Assembly (NCBI GenBank): GCA_001599935.1
Contig: BCIJ01000008.1
Coordinates: 526,922 to 590,921 of the forward strand
Reading direction: 5' to 3'
DNA: 64,000 nt
Source of the DNA: Holtermannia corniformis
Lineage: Eukaryota; Basidiomycota; Tremellomycetes; Holtermanniales
Shown here: piece by piece, positions 40,289 to 50,365 of the stretch
Position numbering within the stretch: position 1 is the stretch's first letter
Layout of the letters: each line of letters begins with the position of its first letter
Notes under the pieces: model-generated
The model's database searches: none
What the model was told of the DNA's origin: nothing
What the model saw: only the letters and a program-made list of their open reading frames with translations
Program-made: the position numbers and the translations under genes

Positions 40289-43200
40289 CTACCGCTGCTC
40301 GATCTTGACAATCAGACCCTGGCCAAGCCGCTGGATCTCCTCAACAATCGCCTTCTTGTCAATCTGCACTAGGGTCGACTACGTCCGTCAGAATGAGCCC
40401 AGATAAATGAGCCGACTTACATCGCCTCCTAGCGGTGCAGTCGGATAGCCCAAGAACGGCTTCAGGTTTCTCGACTGCTCCCTCGCTGGGTTCCACAAGC
40501 AAGCAATCTTGGATCCGCCGAACCGATCGAAAAAGACGAGCAGCGTGTCCTTGTAGTATCGCTGCGGGCGTCAGGCTCATACAGTGCCGCAGAAGACGAG
40601 ACCGACCTGCAGGTCCTGGACAAACTCCCATGCAGGGTCGTAGTCGACCCTGATCTCGTCGCTGGCTGCGCCAACGTTGCGGAACTTGAGGCGTGACTGC
40701 CAGACGGACGGGTCGGCCTTGACGGCTTGCGAGTAGCGCGAGAGTGTGGCAGGAGAGAGCTCGATCACGAGGTCATAGTGCTCCAGCGGGGTGAGGAATA
40801 GTGACTGTCCGTATTAGCGTTGATAGCGCCGCATGCATCACTCACCTGCACTGGTACTGTCTGGCCCCCAGCACGCGCTTCAAGAGCCGCCAGAGTGGCC
40901 TTTGCGAGCGTGCTGATCCGGCCAGCGACAACCTTGCCAGGCCCATTGGCCAACCACACCCGGCCACTGACATCCTCCTCGGTCGCAACCAGCATCGTGC
41001 CATCATGCACCGCTACGTCCGGATCAACCGTCCGCAACTTTTTATACGCCGCAAGCGCTTCCGTCCGTTTCTCCGCTGGGAAAGAGACCCGCCCAGCGGC
41101 CGCATCCTGGTGCACTGACGAATACAGCGGGACAAACAGGGGCGACTCGCGCCAATCCCACCGTGCGAGGCGCTCGATTGCACGCACGAACCCGGTTGTC
41201 GAGCTGGAAGGCACAGCGCGGCCTTCAGGGTCGAGGTAGATTGAAGCCATGATGAGTTCGATCAGCTCTTGTGCGCACTGAGTTGACAGCATGTGGGAAG
41301 CGAACCAGCGCTTGAGCAGGCGCGTCGCGGAAGAGTACGACGGGTATTTGTGGTGCAGCGAGACGATGGCTGCGTGGTGTCGAGGCAAGGTGTGGAATCG
41401 ATGGCGGTGAAGCGTGAGCGCAGGCTTTGCCAACCGCTTCGACGGCGGCGGCAACGTCGTCGCGCTCGGGACCAATCCCGGATCGTCCACAATGCGCTCC
41501 AGCAGCAATTGCTCACGCTCGTGATAGATCGAGACGCGCATCGCGATTCCCTGCGGCAACAAGACCTCGAGCATCACACTATCCTCAATCTCCCCAGCCT
41601 GATCATCAAACGCAATGCCAGCGTGCGCACCGACCATTTGCGCCATGACGACGCGCGCAATCTTTTCAAGCATTGCAATCTTGACTTTTTGGATCGCGGC
41701 CAAGTCTTCAGGCCAGCGGCGCGAGCTCTCGAATTGGAGAACGAGGTTGGCGGCAGGGAGGTAGCGTAGGCAATCGGGTGCCGAGGAGGCGCGTGCAATG
41801 TCAATCGGGTGCGGGATAAAGACGCTCGAATAGCGCAAGAGTTCAGTCGCGGGTGTCACGTTCAAGATTGCCAACGGCAGATCCTCATCGGCCGCTTTGA
41901 GGACCTTGTAGAAAGCCTCGTACGCATCGAGCATCGGTCTGAACCCTAGCTTTTCAGCACCGGTTGTCGAGACGGCATCGCGCGCTGAAGCAGGCTGCTG
42001 CAAGATTTCAAGCCACTCGCTCGCGCCGGAGTCTCTCACGATATCCTCGGTTTCGACGTCGAGATGCCGGCGCAGGACCCAATCCACCACGTTGCCAGGA
42101 ACCAACGCGCGGTCTTCAGGCCGCCTGACGTCCCACACGACGCTCTCAGAGATACTGCCGTCTTTGAACCGGCGCAGCTCGGCCTTTTCGCCCCAGAACT
42201 CGCGGAACGAGGCGGCGCCCGTGGTATCTTCGGCTGGTGGGCCCATGTCGATCACGCGGTTGACGTGCTCGGGGTCAAAGTTGATGCCAATATCGAGAAT
42301 GTCGCTTTCCTCTACGGTCTCGGAAATCGCCCATGTCGGTGTGGGCGCTGTCAGCACGGCGACGAGCTTTGCGCGCGATCCGAGACCTTGGCGGATCGCA
42401 GCAGCCGCTCGAGAGGCAAGCAGACTGATTCTCGAGCTTGTTTCCGTGACGTCGTGGTGTGTGATTGATCGAGGCGATGCCGTCGAGACGTCAAGCCTTT
42501 CAAGTCAGCCCAAGCGCTCCCGTCCAGTCCACGCACCTGATATGCTCGTCGAACCGCGTCAATGGCAACACCATCGGTTTCAAAAAGACGTCTGCGAACC
42601 GATCCACCTCGTCCGACAGCATGGCGAGCGTCTCGCGCGCTTCATGTTGCAGCTGATCCAACGTGAGCTGTATTCCAACAACCGTGGGACAGGACGCACC
42701 AGTGCGACCTCGCCCCTTTCCCACGTCGCGAAAACATTGACGGTATGCGTTGGGTCGACGAACACATTGTCAAAGTGATCGAGGAACTCGGACGTCGGGA
42801 TCTATGACCTTAGCACGAGGTCTGGACAGCAAGGACCAACGTACCCCGTCAGTCTGCGATTTGCTGAATGTGGGACAGCGCTCGAAATCCGTCTCGGCTA
42901 GGTCTGATCAGTAACACGTACGAAAAGTAGATGGGACATACCGATAAACTCCCAGCCGGCTCTCAGCAATTGCCAGTCTGTCAATCCGTGTCCGACCCCC
43001 TTCCTAGCCTTCAGCGTCGCCCTCTTGCCGCCTACGCCACCCTGCACCCCACCAGAGATGACAAAGCCCAGAACCATGGCCGCAAACCACGACCCTCCCC
43101 CTCGAGAGCCTAGACCGCGCCGATCGGCCCAAATCCGCCAGAGGGCGATGGCTGAACTGAGAGATGGGACGGCGGTGTGCTGGCTGTGGAGGTGGAGGAG

Positions 43201-44382
43201 GTGGGGGCGGTGCAGGGTGTCGAGTAGGATCTGGGATGATGTGTGGGGTGTCGGGAGGGGGTTGTCAGACCGGTGGAGGGATTTGGAAGGGTACAGAGAC
43301 GTGAGAGGGAATACCGAGGGGAGGAGCGAGGGCAGCAGTCGGATACGAGTCGCGTGCTTGAGGTCAGGCCCTGTGGTCGTTAGCGCTGGTAACGACGAGA
43401 TGATAACCACACCCTTGGGAACGGTGATGATGACGATTGGGCGACGCTCGTCGCGGTCCACAAGACCATATTCAACACTAGCACCCGCTAATGCCTTGCC
43501 CTCCTTAGTGAGCGCCTCGACTGCACCGGCCAGTACCGCCATATAGTGCGCGCGCTTGTAAAAGTACCGGTTCCCATTACGGTCTTTCGGCGTGAACATT
43601 GACTGGCATGCATCAGCCTCTGGATCCCTCGCGTTTAGCGCAACCCACCTCGGGCATGACGACGGCCAAGTCANCCCCGCCGACCTCGCCGCGCTTCCCA
43701 CGCTTGTACCCTCCCAGAACGCTCCACGAACCACAGACAAAGATTTCGTGCGGTCGCTCGAACCCTAGTGTCCATTGAACGTCGGCTTTCGGGAGCGCAT
43801 AAGGGATCTGGGTTGGTTTCAGGCGCGCTTGGGCCGCGCTTGGGCTCAAACCTGGCAGCGATGGGAGAGCGATTAGGTGGGAATGCAGGGATGAGAGCAG
43901 CCCTTTGAGTTTCGGAGACGGGGTCGTGCGGGTTGAATCGAGCAAGGCCGAGATCTAACACGTCAGCCGTGAAGGGTTGGCTCTGCTTGACGGACCTGCA
44001 GGGCGAACCCGGTCCCGCCACGCTCACCGCCGGTCCGTAGCTCCATGAGCTCGGCATTGGTCGGCGGCTTGAAAAGGCTCTTGTCGTTTGGCTTTTTCCT
44101 CTCTTTCAGCTTGCCGCTGGTCGCCACTGTGGGTGTGTCGTCCTCGACTTCACTGCCATCACTGTCCTCCTCGTCCTCGTCCTCATCATCCTCGCCATCC
44201 GAGTCGATCATTGGGTCCTTGAACTCGCCATCCTCGATAGGATCCGAGGCAGCTGGCGAGGGTGATGGCGATGCACGAGACTTGCATGGTTGGTGAGCTA
44301 CACTGTGCGCGTTTTCGAGCGAGTGACACACCTTTTTCGCCTGCAGAGTTGATGAAGACGCCTTGCGCTTTACGCTCGGCAT
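40289..44382 (-). CDS. UTP22: UTP22/NOL6 (Nrap) small-subunit processome protein
   Basis: The model is complement(join(40289..40378,40421..40561,40607..40804,40846..42496,42537..42667,42709..42801,42845..42903,42942..43602,43649..43954,43996..44280,44332..44382)), 1221 aa. Nrap hallmarks: PPTNAELMELRTG, RNGNRYFYKRAHYMAVLAGA, DNVFVDPTHTVNVFATWERG, the nucleotidyltransferase-like stretch INFDPEHVNRVIDMGPPAED with ASFREFWGEKAELRRFKDGS, and HHKYPSYSSATRLLKRWFAS. Utp22 joins Rrp7 and CK2 in the UTP-C subcomplex of the 90S pre-ribosome. An N base at 43674 falls in exon 3. The 51-bp first intron (44281-44331) is in frame and could be retained. A 41-bp intron at 42668-42708 was chosen over shorter alternatives. 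Confidence 0.92.
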
Positions 44383-44983
44383 TGTGACTGGTGTTGATCG
44401 CGCCTGGTGGACCGGTTGCCAGCTGGTACAAAGTATAGCCAACAAGCGGGAGACGTTCAGAAATCTCAAACCACGTGATCACGACCCGCATTAGGATAAA
44501 TTCAAATCAATTACAAAATCAACAAACCCGATTACAACGCGCCAAGCGCGCCATCTCGTCTTCTTCGCAGCGACGACCATCTCGACTTTGGTCACTCGGC
44601 AGACAGAATAGAGCGGGTGAGAAGCGCACTCGACAGCTGTATACAACGCACTTGCTACGGCAGCACCGCACTCTTTCACTAGACGTCTGCACCGCTGCAC
44701 GCCGCGGCCACGGAGCAGAGCGGGATCGTGAGTATGCACCATGATAGGAGAATGATGGCTGCGTGGCATCGGCAGTGTGCACTCTTGCCACCACCTGCGC
44801 GTGGTCCTATGCGTCTTTCACTTTTCATTCGGCCACGGCAACCTAGGGTCGACTGACTTGTTTGCGGTGGCGACCTCCTCCTTGCACCCGCGAGCCATGA
44901 GACAAGCTGACACCCAGCCAGACACTCATTACACTTTACACACACTGAAAGGCTCGAATTCGAACTCGCACAGCAGCAGCACC
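44383..44983. promoter_or_regulatory. Divergent promoter UTP22 / TFIIB
   Basis: 601 bp separate the two start codons. No coding region is seen. A CAG triplet run directly precedes the TFIIB ATG. Confidence 0.4.
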
Positions 44984-46240
44984 ATGGCGACCCCCGCGAC
45001 CAAGCCGGCAGGGGTGCGCCCGTCCCCTGTGACGTGCCCATCGCTGACTGTTCCCTTTTCAGTTTGGCACCCCGTTTGTGCCCAACATGGCCGTCAAGCT
45101 CATCTGCCGCAACTGTAAAAACCCCGAACCGAACATTGTCGAAGAGTTTGGCAAGGGCGATCTCGTCTGTGGCGACTGCGGCTTGATCTTGGGTGATCGT
45201 GTCGTCGACACCCGGTCGGAATGGCGTGTGCGTCGTTGCGGGTGTTGAGAACGATACTGACGCCGCACACAGACGTTTGCAGGGGATGACGGTGACGACC
45301 CATCGCGTGTCGGAGCCGCTTCCAACGGTCTGCTCGGCGCCGCCGATCTCGCGACCGCCATCTCGTTCCGCGACGGCAACACGGGCATGTCGCGTACGCT
45401 GCAAAAAGCTCAAAGCTACGCCGCCAACCTGGCCAACACCAACGGCAAGACCAACACGTCGCTCATCCTCTCGGCCTGGGCGAGGATCGGTGAAATGTGC
45501 GAAGTTATCCAGCTCCCGCGCTCAATCGCCGAGATTGCAAAGCACGTTTACAAGTTTGCCGACGACAAGCGCATCGTCAAGGGCAAGTCGGGCGACGTGA
45601 TCAACGCGGCGTGCATCATGATTGCGTGCAGGCAGGGCAAGGCTGCGCGCTCGTTTCAAGAGATTTGCGACTTGACAAACGTCCCGAAAAAGGACTTGGG
45701 CACAGTCTTCAAAACCATCTGTAAAGCGATGCAAGCAGACGAGACGATGGCGAGCTATGCGACGGCCGGCCCGGTCTCGGAGGAACAACCGGCTGAAGCG
45801 CTCGTCCCGCGCTTCTGCAACAACGTCGGGTTCACCATGCCAGAGACCAACGCGGCCAAATACGTCGTGGCGGAAACGACAAAGGTTGGTCAGGTCGACG
45901 GTCGAGCTCCGACATCGATCGCAGCGGGCGCAATCTATCTCGTCGTCGTGCTCTTTGGCAAGCCGACGAAACCGGGCGATATCGCAAAAGTCTCGGGTGT
46001 GAGCGACACCACGCTCAAGCTGTAGGTTGTGCTCGTTCATTCGGCTATACTGAACAGCGCAGCATCTGCCGCATGATCGCGACCCGCATCGACGAAGTCA
46101 TCAAGCCGGAATGGGTGCGTTCTCCCGGCAACGCGTGGCCAGGACTGACGAGACAGGCAACGACGTACAAGCAGGGCTATGACGAGCTCGTGCGCATGGG
46201 CAAGGCGTACAAGGCGGATCGCGAGGGCAAGCCGGCCTAG
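44984..46240 (+). CDS. SUA7: Transcription factor TFIIB
   Basis: The model is join(44984..45013,45063..45227,45273..46021,46063..46114,46157..46240), 359 aa. The N-terminal zinc ribbon is clear (CRNCKNPEP and CGDCGLILGDRVVDTRSEWR), followed by the B-reader (TFAGDDGDDPSRVG). Two cyclin folds follow: SAWARIGEMCEVIQLPRSIA with GDVINAACIMIACRQGKAAR, and VVAETTKVGQVDGRAPTSIA with AGAIYLVVVLFGKP. TFIIB bridges TBP-DNA and RNA polymerase II and helps choose the start site. All four introns are 41-49 bp. Confidence 0.96.
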
Positions 46241-46371
46241 CTCGATGTGCACAATGTATCATGTTGTAACAATCTGTGAACGCCCTGCCAGAGTGTACAA
46301 TATCCGTGCGACACGAGAGCGGCCAATAGACAGTTCATAGCTCTCGGCCATGGACAACGTCACATCCGTCC

Positions 46372-46874
46372 TCACTCGTCGGGAAACGCGTTTTCGAGCA
46401 GTCTGCGAAGGTTGGCACGTCGCGGCTCGAACTGCGAATTCACTTGGGTCTTCGTCAGGCCCACCTGCTCCATATGTCAGCGTCGTTTCTGCTGGTCCTC
46501 CGACACGTCACCCTGTCGCAGATGTCGTGAAACTCGGGAGACCGGCGCGCGATCTCGATGATCCACTTGACCAGCTCGTGCTTGTGGTGAGCAGTGATCT
46601 TGGAAGGCGGGCTTGCTTTCGCTTTCGTCTTGGGCTTGGACGGTGTCGATGAGGAGAAGGAAGATGGGCTGTTCTTTGCCTTTTTCTTGGGCGGTGGAGT
46701 GGAGTCCGGTGTCTGAAACGCCTCCCATTCGAATGAAGAGGCAGAGGGCGAGGACGAAGGGCTGCTCTTTGCCTTTCTTTTGGGCGGTGGAGTGCGGCTC
46801 GGTGGCTGATACGCCTCCCATTCGGATGAAGAAGCAGAGGGCGAGGACGATGGGCTGCGCTTGACTGGTGCCAT
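46372..46874 (-). CDS. Small basic protein with C-terminal HTH-like domain (family copy A)
   Basis: The model is complement(join(46372..46464,46512..46874)), 151 aa. The N-terminal half holds two 31-residue repeats of the form SPSSSPSASSxEWEAxQ followed by PxxTPPPKxKAK, then a Lys/Ser/Pro linker. The C-terminal ~55 residues (HELVKWIIEIARRSPEFHDI, then GLTKTQVNSQFEPRRANLRR) are shared with the two genes at 47557 and 48795. In all three a phase-0 intron falls just before the Gly-Leu and the last exon is 93 bp. Helix prediction by eye gives three helices, with a Myb/SANT-like arrangement as one option. A nuclear, DNA-binding role is inference. Confidence 0.65.
46671..46856 (-). repeat. Two 93-bp tandem coding repeats
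   Basis: Units 46764-46856 and 46671-46763 encode the duplicated 31-residue Ser/Pro segments of copy A. A partial third unit follows. Confidence 0.7.
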
Positions 46875-47556
46875 GATGGATGAGGTGGGTGCAGAGCATT
46901 CGCAGCGACCTCAAGTCATTCGACGCTCCCCGCCATCGCATACCCCGTTTCAGGGTGACGCAGCAGTCGCAGTCGTCCTTTGACCCACCGTGATCGTCGA
47001 TCGCGCGCACGGTCCGGCCACACTAGCGCGGTGGTGCTGAAACATCTACTGGGGGGGACGGTAGGTTTTCCATCAACCAACAGGGGCAGTATGCGATCGT
47101 GCGCAAGCCGCTGTTGCTGCACAGACACTCTGCGTGATCCCGCAGAGGGTCGCTTGAGATGACGATCGGCCGCATCAGGAGAAACAGATGCACCTTGTGA
47201 TACCGAGTGCACGGTCCATTCCCCGAGTAGCCGGGACAGAGCCCCTTAGCTCTTGCTGTCGCGCACGGACTGGCACGACGATGCAGCCGAGTTTCAAAGG
47301 CGGTCCCTGATACGACTGACGTAGACCGACCAAACTACGTCCACCGTGACCGGATCTGCGAGCACAGACCCGTTCCCAGGCTTGGCGTGACCGCCGATCG
47401 TCGGCGGGGCCAAGCGCACCATGCGCGTGTCTGAAACACGAACGCCGGTGCTGTAGAGCACGCGCGGTGAGCTAATCGAGAGGGCATATGAGGAAGCAGT
47501 CCTCCTTCTTTTCAGTACCACCACACTTCGTCCACCGCCTTTGACGCCAGCACGTT
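46875..47556. promoter_or_regulatory. Divergent promoter of family copies A and B
   Basis: 682 bp lie between the two starts. TGAAACA, the yeast pheromone-response core, occurs at 47038-47044 and 47432-47438. The segment around 47359-47440 recurs upstream of copy C (about 48613-48687). Confidence 0.45.
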
Positions 47557-47983
47557 ATGCCCTCTGTCAAGCGCGAACGTTCCAACTCACCCTCGGATGA
47601 CTCCTGCTCGGATGACGCGAGTGACTTCACACCCACACCCCCTTCGCCTCCACAGACGCCCAAGAAATCTCCAGCGCCGCGGAAATCTCCAGCGGCGAAA
47701 AAGTCACCGACCAAGAAAGCCAAAACGGCTACCACAGCTCCGTCAGCCGAAGGAGGAACAATGTCAACCAAAGCAATAATTGCGATGATGGTAGTGGAGG
47801 CAGGGCTAAAAGAAGTCAATCGCGATGAGGTCGCCACCCGTGTGAGTTCAGCTCGGAGGGGCGAGTGACCTTGCCTGACGCCCAAGCTAGACGGGTCTTA
47901 AGGAGGAGCAGGTTAGAGATCAGCTGAAGGTTGGCCGCTTCAACGTACGCAAGGCGCTTTACGAGCTTGCCAAGACGCTCTGA
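47557..47983 (+). CDS. Small basic protein with C-terminal HTH-like domain (family copy B)
   Basis: The model is join(47557..47841,47891..47983), 125 aa. It starts MPSVKRERSNSPSDDS, continues with an acidic Ser patch and DASDFTPTPPSPPQTPKKSP plus several KSP-type repeats, and ends in the shared domain: STKAIIAMMVVEAGLKEVNR, GLKEEQVRDQLKVGRFNVRK and a final helix. It is most similar to copy C, with which it shares the start MPSVKRE, the DASDFTP block, intron position and exon-2 length. The Lys/Pro-rich tail suggests nuclear localisation and phosphorylation sites. No known family recognised. Confidence 0.7.
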
Positions 47984-48203
47984 GCCGGAGAACACACTGG
48001 ATTGAGCTTCTGGGATAGATAAGGGATGTCGCGTGTGATGAATGGACAGGTCACCCTTGTGCATAGCACTCACACCCGAACCAAGGAGCTATCACCAAGT
48101 GACGTGGCATAATGGAGACTCGTTGGTGTACTCCCTTATCCGGTCGGACCGGCGACTCATTGGCATATATTAATCACTGCGCGGCACTCTTTGCCCTCTG
48201 CCA

Positions 48204-48500
48204 ATGTCCACTAGTCTTGCTCTTACCAGTTCGCCTACACCCGCCCCGTCCAGCTTTGCCACGGGAGCGGCCGATGAGCTCGAAAAGCGGCGTGGCTGCC
48301 ATCCGTACAACGCGACCAGCACAGTCACGGCAACGGTCAACATCTACCACGATCCCACAACGTCGTGGACAAGCACACACCGCCCGACGTCCGCCGTAGC
48401 AAGCTCGACTTCGACAGGCGGCGTTGGCAAAGCCACCGGCGCGGTCCTCGGCAGTTTTGCGCTTCTCGCAGGTGTGGCAGCAGTGGGCAGTTCTTTGTAG
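48204..48500 (+). CDS. Microprotein with C-terminal membrane segment (D)
   Basis: A 98-aa single-exon ORF lies between copies B and C. It opens MSTSLALTSSPTPAPSSFAT, has a dibasic site before a Cys (DELEKRRGCHPYNATSTVTA), then a Ser/Thr-rich stretch and ends in a hydrophobic segment GAVLGSFALLAGVAAVG. No N-terminal signal peptide is visible, so tail anchoring or a GPI-type processing signal are alternatives. It shares the D-LE-x-RR-x-C pattern with the gene at 49673-49915. Confidence 0.45.
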   Translation: MSTSLALTSSPTPAPSSFATGAADELEKRRGCHPYNATSTVTATVNIYHDPTTSWTSTHRPTSAVASSTSTGGVGKATGAVLGSFALLAGVAAVGSSL

Positions 48501-48794
48501 TACGCAGATATTCACAATTGCGGCTGCCATTGCTCGTGTACCCACATCTCCGGGTGACGATCGCCACTTCGCACGGCCCCGTGTGTGCCGGTCGAACTAC
48601 GTCTGCCGGTTGTGCGAGCACAGACCCATCCTTTGGCGCGGCGTGATCGGCAGAGCTTGTCCACACCGTGCACAAGTGTGAAACACGAACCGTCGCTGTG
48701 GAGCGAGCCGCGCGCGGCGTCGGTCTGGGCATAAAGCCAAGCACCACCGCGGCACACCACCATCCCTGAACTCCTCGATTCTCAGCAACCTATC

Positions 48795-49188
48795 ATGCCG
48801 TCCGTCAAGCGCGAGCACTCATCCTCGGATGACTCGGACGACGCCAGCGATTTCACACCCGCGCCCCCCTCGCCACCAAAGACCCCCAAGAAATCACCAG
48901 CGCCCAAGAAGTCTCCAGCAAAGAAAGGGAAGAAGACCGAGGCGCCGTCTTCAGCAGAGAAAGGTGGCCAGTCAGCCAAGGCAGCCCTGGCGCTCATGCT
49001 GGTAGAGGCTGGCGTGAAGGCGTTGGACCGTGATGCTGCAGTGGAACAAGTACGCTCAGTACTTGTTATAGCCTGGTTGACTGACTTCGGGGTAGACTGG
49101 CCTCACGATTCAGCAAATCAAAGATCAGCTCGCGCCCAATAGGTCGAATCTCCGCAAGGTGCTGCTGGAGGTTGCTAGGCGTTTGTGA
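48795..49188 (+). CDS. Small basic protein with C-terminal HTH-like domain (family copy C)
   Basis: The model is join(48795..49049,49096..49188), 115 aa. It starts MPSVKREHSSSDDSDDASDF, has KTPKKSPAPKKSPAKKGKK, then the shared domain AKAALALMLVEAGVKALDRD and GLTIQQIKDQLAPNRSNLRK. The phase-0 intron and the 93-bp last exon are as in copies A and B. The promoter region shares GCGAGCACAGACCC and TGAAACACGAAC with that of copy B, so the gene and its control region were duplicated together. Confidence 0.7.
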
Positions 49189-49303
49189 AAACTGCCGTGG
49201 TTTTGTATATATTAGACGTGGTAACAGATGGCATAACAGGGTCTAGGACGTAAGCATGACGAACGAAGGACCCCATTGTGAGCATTTCGCTGTGCGCTGC
49301 GCA

Positions 49304-49558
49304 TTACTGTCGACGCAGGGGATCGACCTGTCCATGCATGACAGCCGTGGCGGCCAGAAGCGCGACCGCGATCGCACCCTTTGACGATGTCTTGGCACTG
49401 CCTGAGACGTACTCGCCGCCGGGATGCCCGCTTGTGCACGCTACATGCTGCACGTCATTGGCGTCACAATTGTGACTGTTCTGGCTAGCATCAAATGTGC
49501 CAGGAGGCGTCGGGTTCTCCGAAGCGAGGTTTGAAACGTTGAGACTGCTGTTGCTCAT
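49304..49558 (-). CDS. Microprotein with C-terminal membrane segment (E)
   Basis: An 84-aa single-exon ORF: MSNSSLNVSNLASENPTPPG, then C-x9-C-x3-HP (CDANDVQHVACTSGHP), and a membrane segment GAIAVALLAATAVM followed by a short basic tail. The C-x9-C-x3-HP spacing is identical to the neighbouring gene at 49673-49915, so the two are probably tandem paralogs. No signal peptide. Function unknown. Confidence 0.45.
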   Translation of the reverse strand: MSNSSLNVSNLASENPTPPGTFDASQNSHNCDANDVQHVACTSGHPGGEYVSGSAKTSSKGAIAVALLAATAVMHGQVDPLRRQ

Positions 49559-49672
49559 GATTGATTGACAGCAGAGGAGAGTGGGCGCTTGATGACCGCC
49601 GCTTTGTACGCGAAGCCGTTTAGCTCTCAAGGGAAACGCGAAGGCAGATTTGCATATACACCACCGCGAAGG

Positions 49673-49915
49673 CTAAGGAGCCAGATTGGCGCCCACAACA
49701 GATGCTACGACCAGCCCCACCACCACAACTTGGCTCACACTCAGGCTCGAAGAGCCAGAGTCGGGATGATACCAGCCACATGTCGATGTATTTTTACCAT
49801 CGTGTTCGCAGTAGTAGTTGCGCCTGGCTTCGAGATCAGGCGGCGCAACGGCGTAATCGAGCATGGTGGTGTTCACGGCGGTGGCGGTGGTGTTGGCGGT
49901 GGCGTTGGTAGACAT
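49673..49915 (-). CDS. Microprotein with C-terminal membrane segment (F)
   Basis: An 80-aa single-exon ORF: MSTNATANTTATAVNTTMLD, then DLEARRNYYC, C-x9-C-x3-HP (CEHDGKNTSTCGWYHP), and the hydrophobic end VVVVGLVVASVVGANLAP. The N terminus is rich in N-x-T/S sites but lacks a signal peptide. It links gene E (Cys motif) with gene D (D-LE-x-RR-x-C motif). Confidence 0.45.
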   Translation of the reverse strand: MSTNATANTTATAVNTTMLDYAVAPPDLEARRNYYCEHDGKNTSTCGWYHPDSGSSSLSVSQVVVVGLVVASVVGANLAP

Positions 49916-50077
49916 TGAATTGATGAGACAGAGCTTGTACTGATTCTCAAGCTTTTGTGCAGCGGTTCAAAGTCAGTGATATCGTCGAAAAAGGAATTGG
50001 CACAACGGAGGGCAAAAGGGAGGCTTCGTGGGTGTCAACCGCACGACTCTGGGGGCTGCCTACACGTCTGCCTCACC

Positions 50078-50335
50078 ATGGACTCCTTAGCAACTATCAG
50101 TAACGTGTCTGTCCCGACGGTTGGAGCAGCGTGGACTCTGGGTAACGCGTCTGCTACAGGCACAGGGTATATAGCGAGCTTTCCGCAAGTCTTTCACGTA
50201 GCGTCAGCCGCACCCGAGTACTCTGACGTCTTGTCAAGGGCCGTACCGAGCGAGGCGCCGTCAACCAACGAGCTGTGGGTCACTGCGAGCATAGTGACCA
50301 CCGGGGCTGTAGGCTTGGCGGTGCTCATGTCCTGA
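50078..50335 (+). CDS. Microprotein with C-terminal membrane segment (G)
   Basis: An 85-aa ORF: MDSLATISNVSVPTVGAAWT, a Ser/Ala-rich middle and a final hydrophobic segment LWVTASIVTTGAVGLAVLMS. It has the architecture of D, E and F but no Cys motif, so kinship is less clear. It converges on TBCD with a 30-bp gap. Confidence 0.35.
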   Translation: MDSLATISNVSVPTVGAAWTLGNASATGTGYIASFPQVFHVASAAPEYSDVLSRAVPSEAPSTNELWVTASIVTTGAVGLAVLMS

Positions 50336-50365
50336 GCCGCTCTGTGTATGGCGCATGATATGCAT

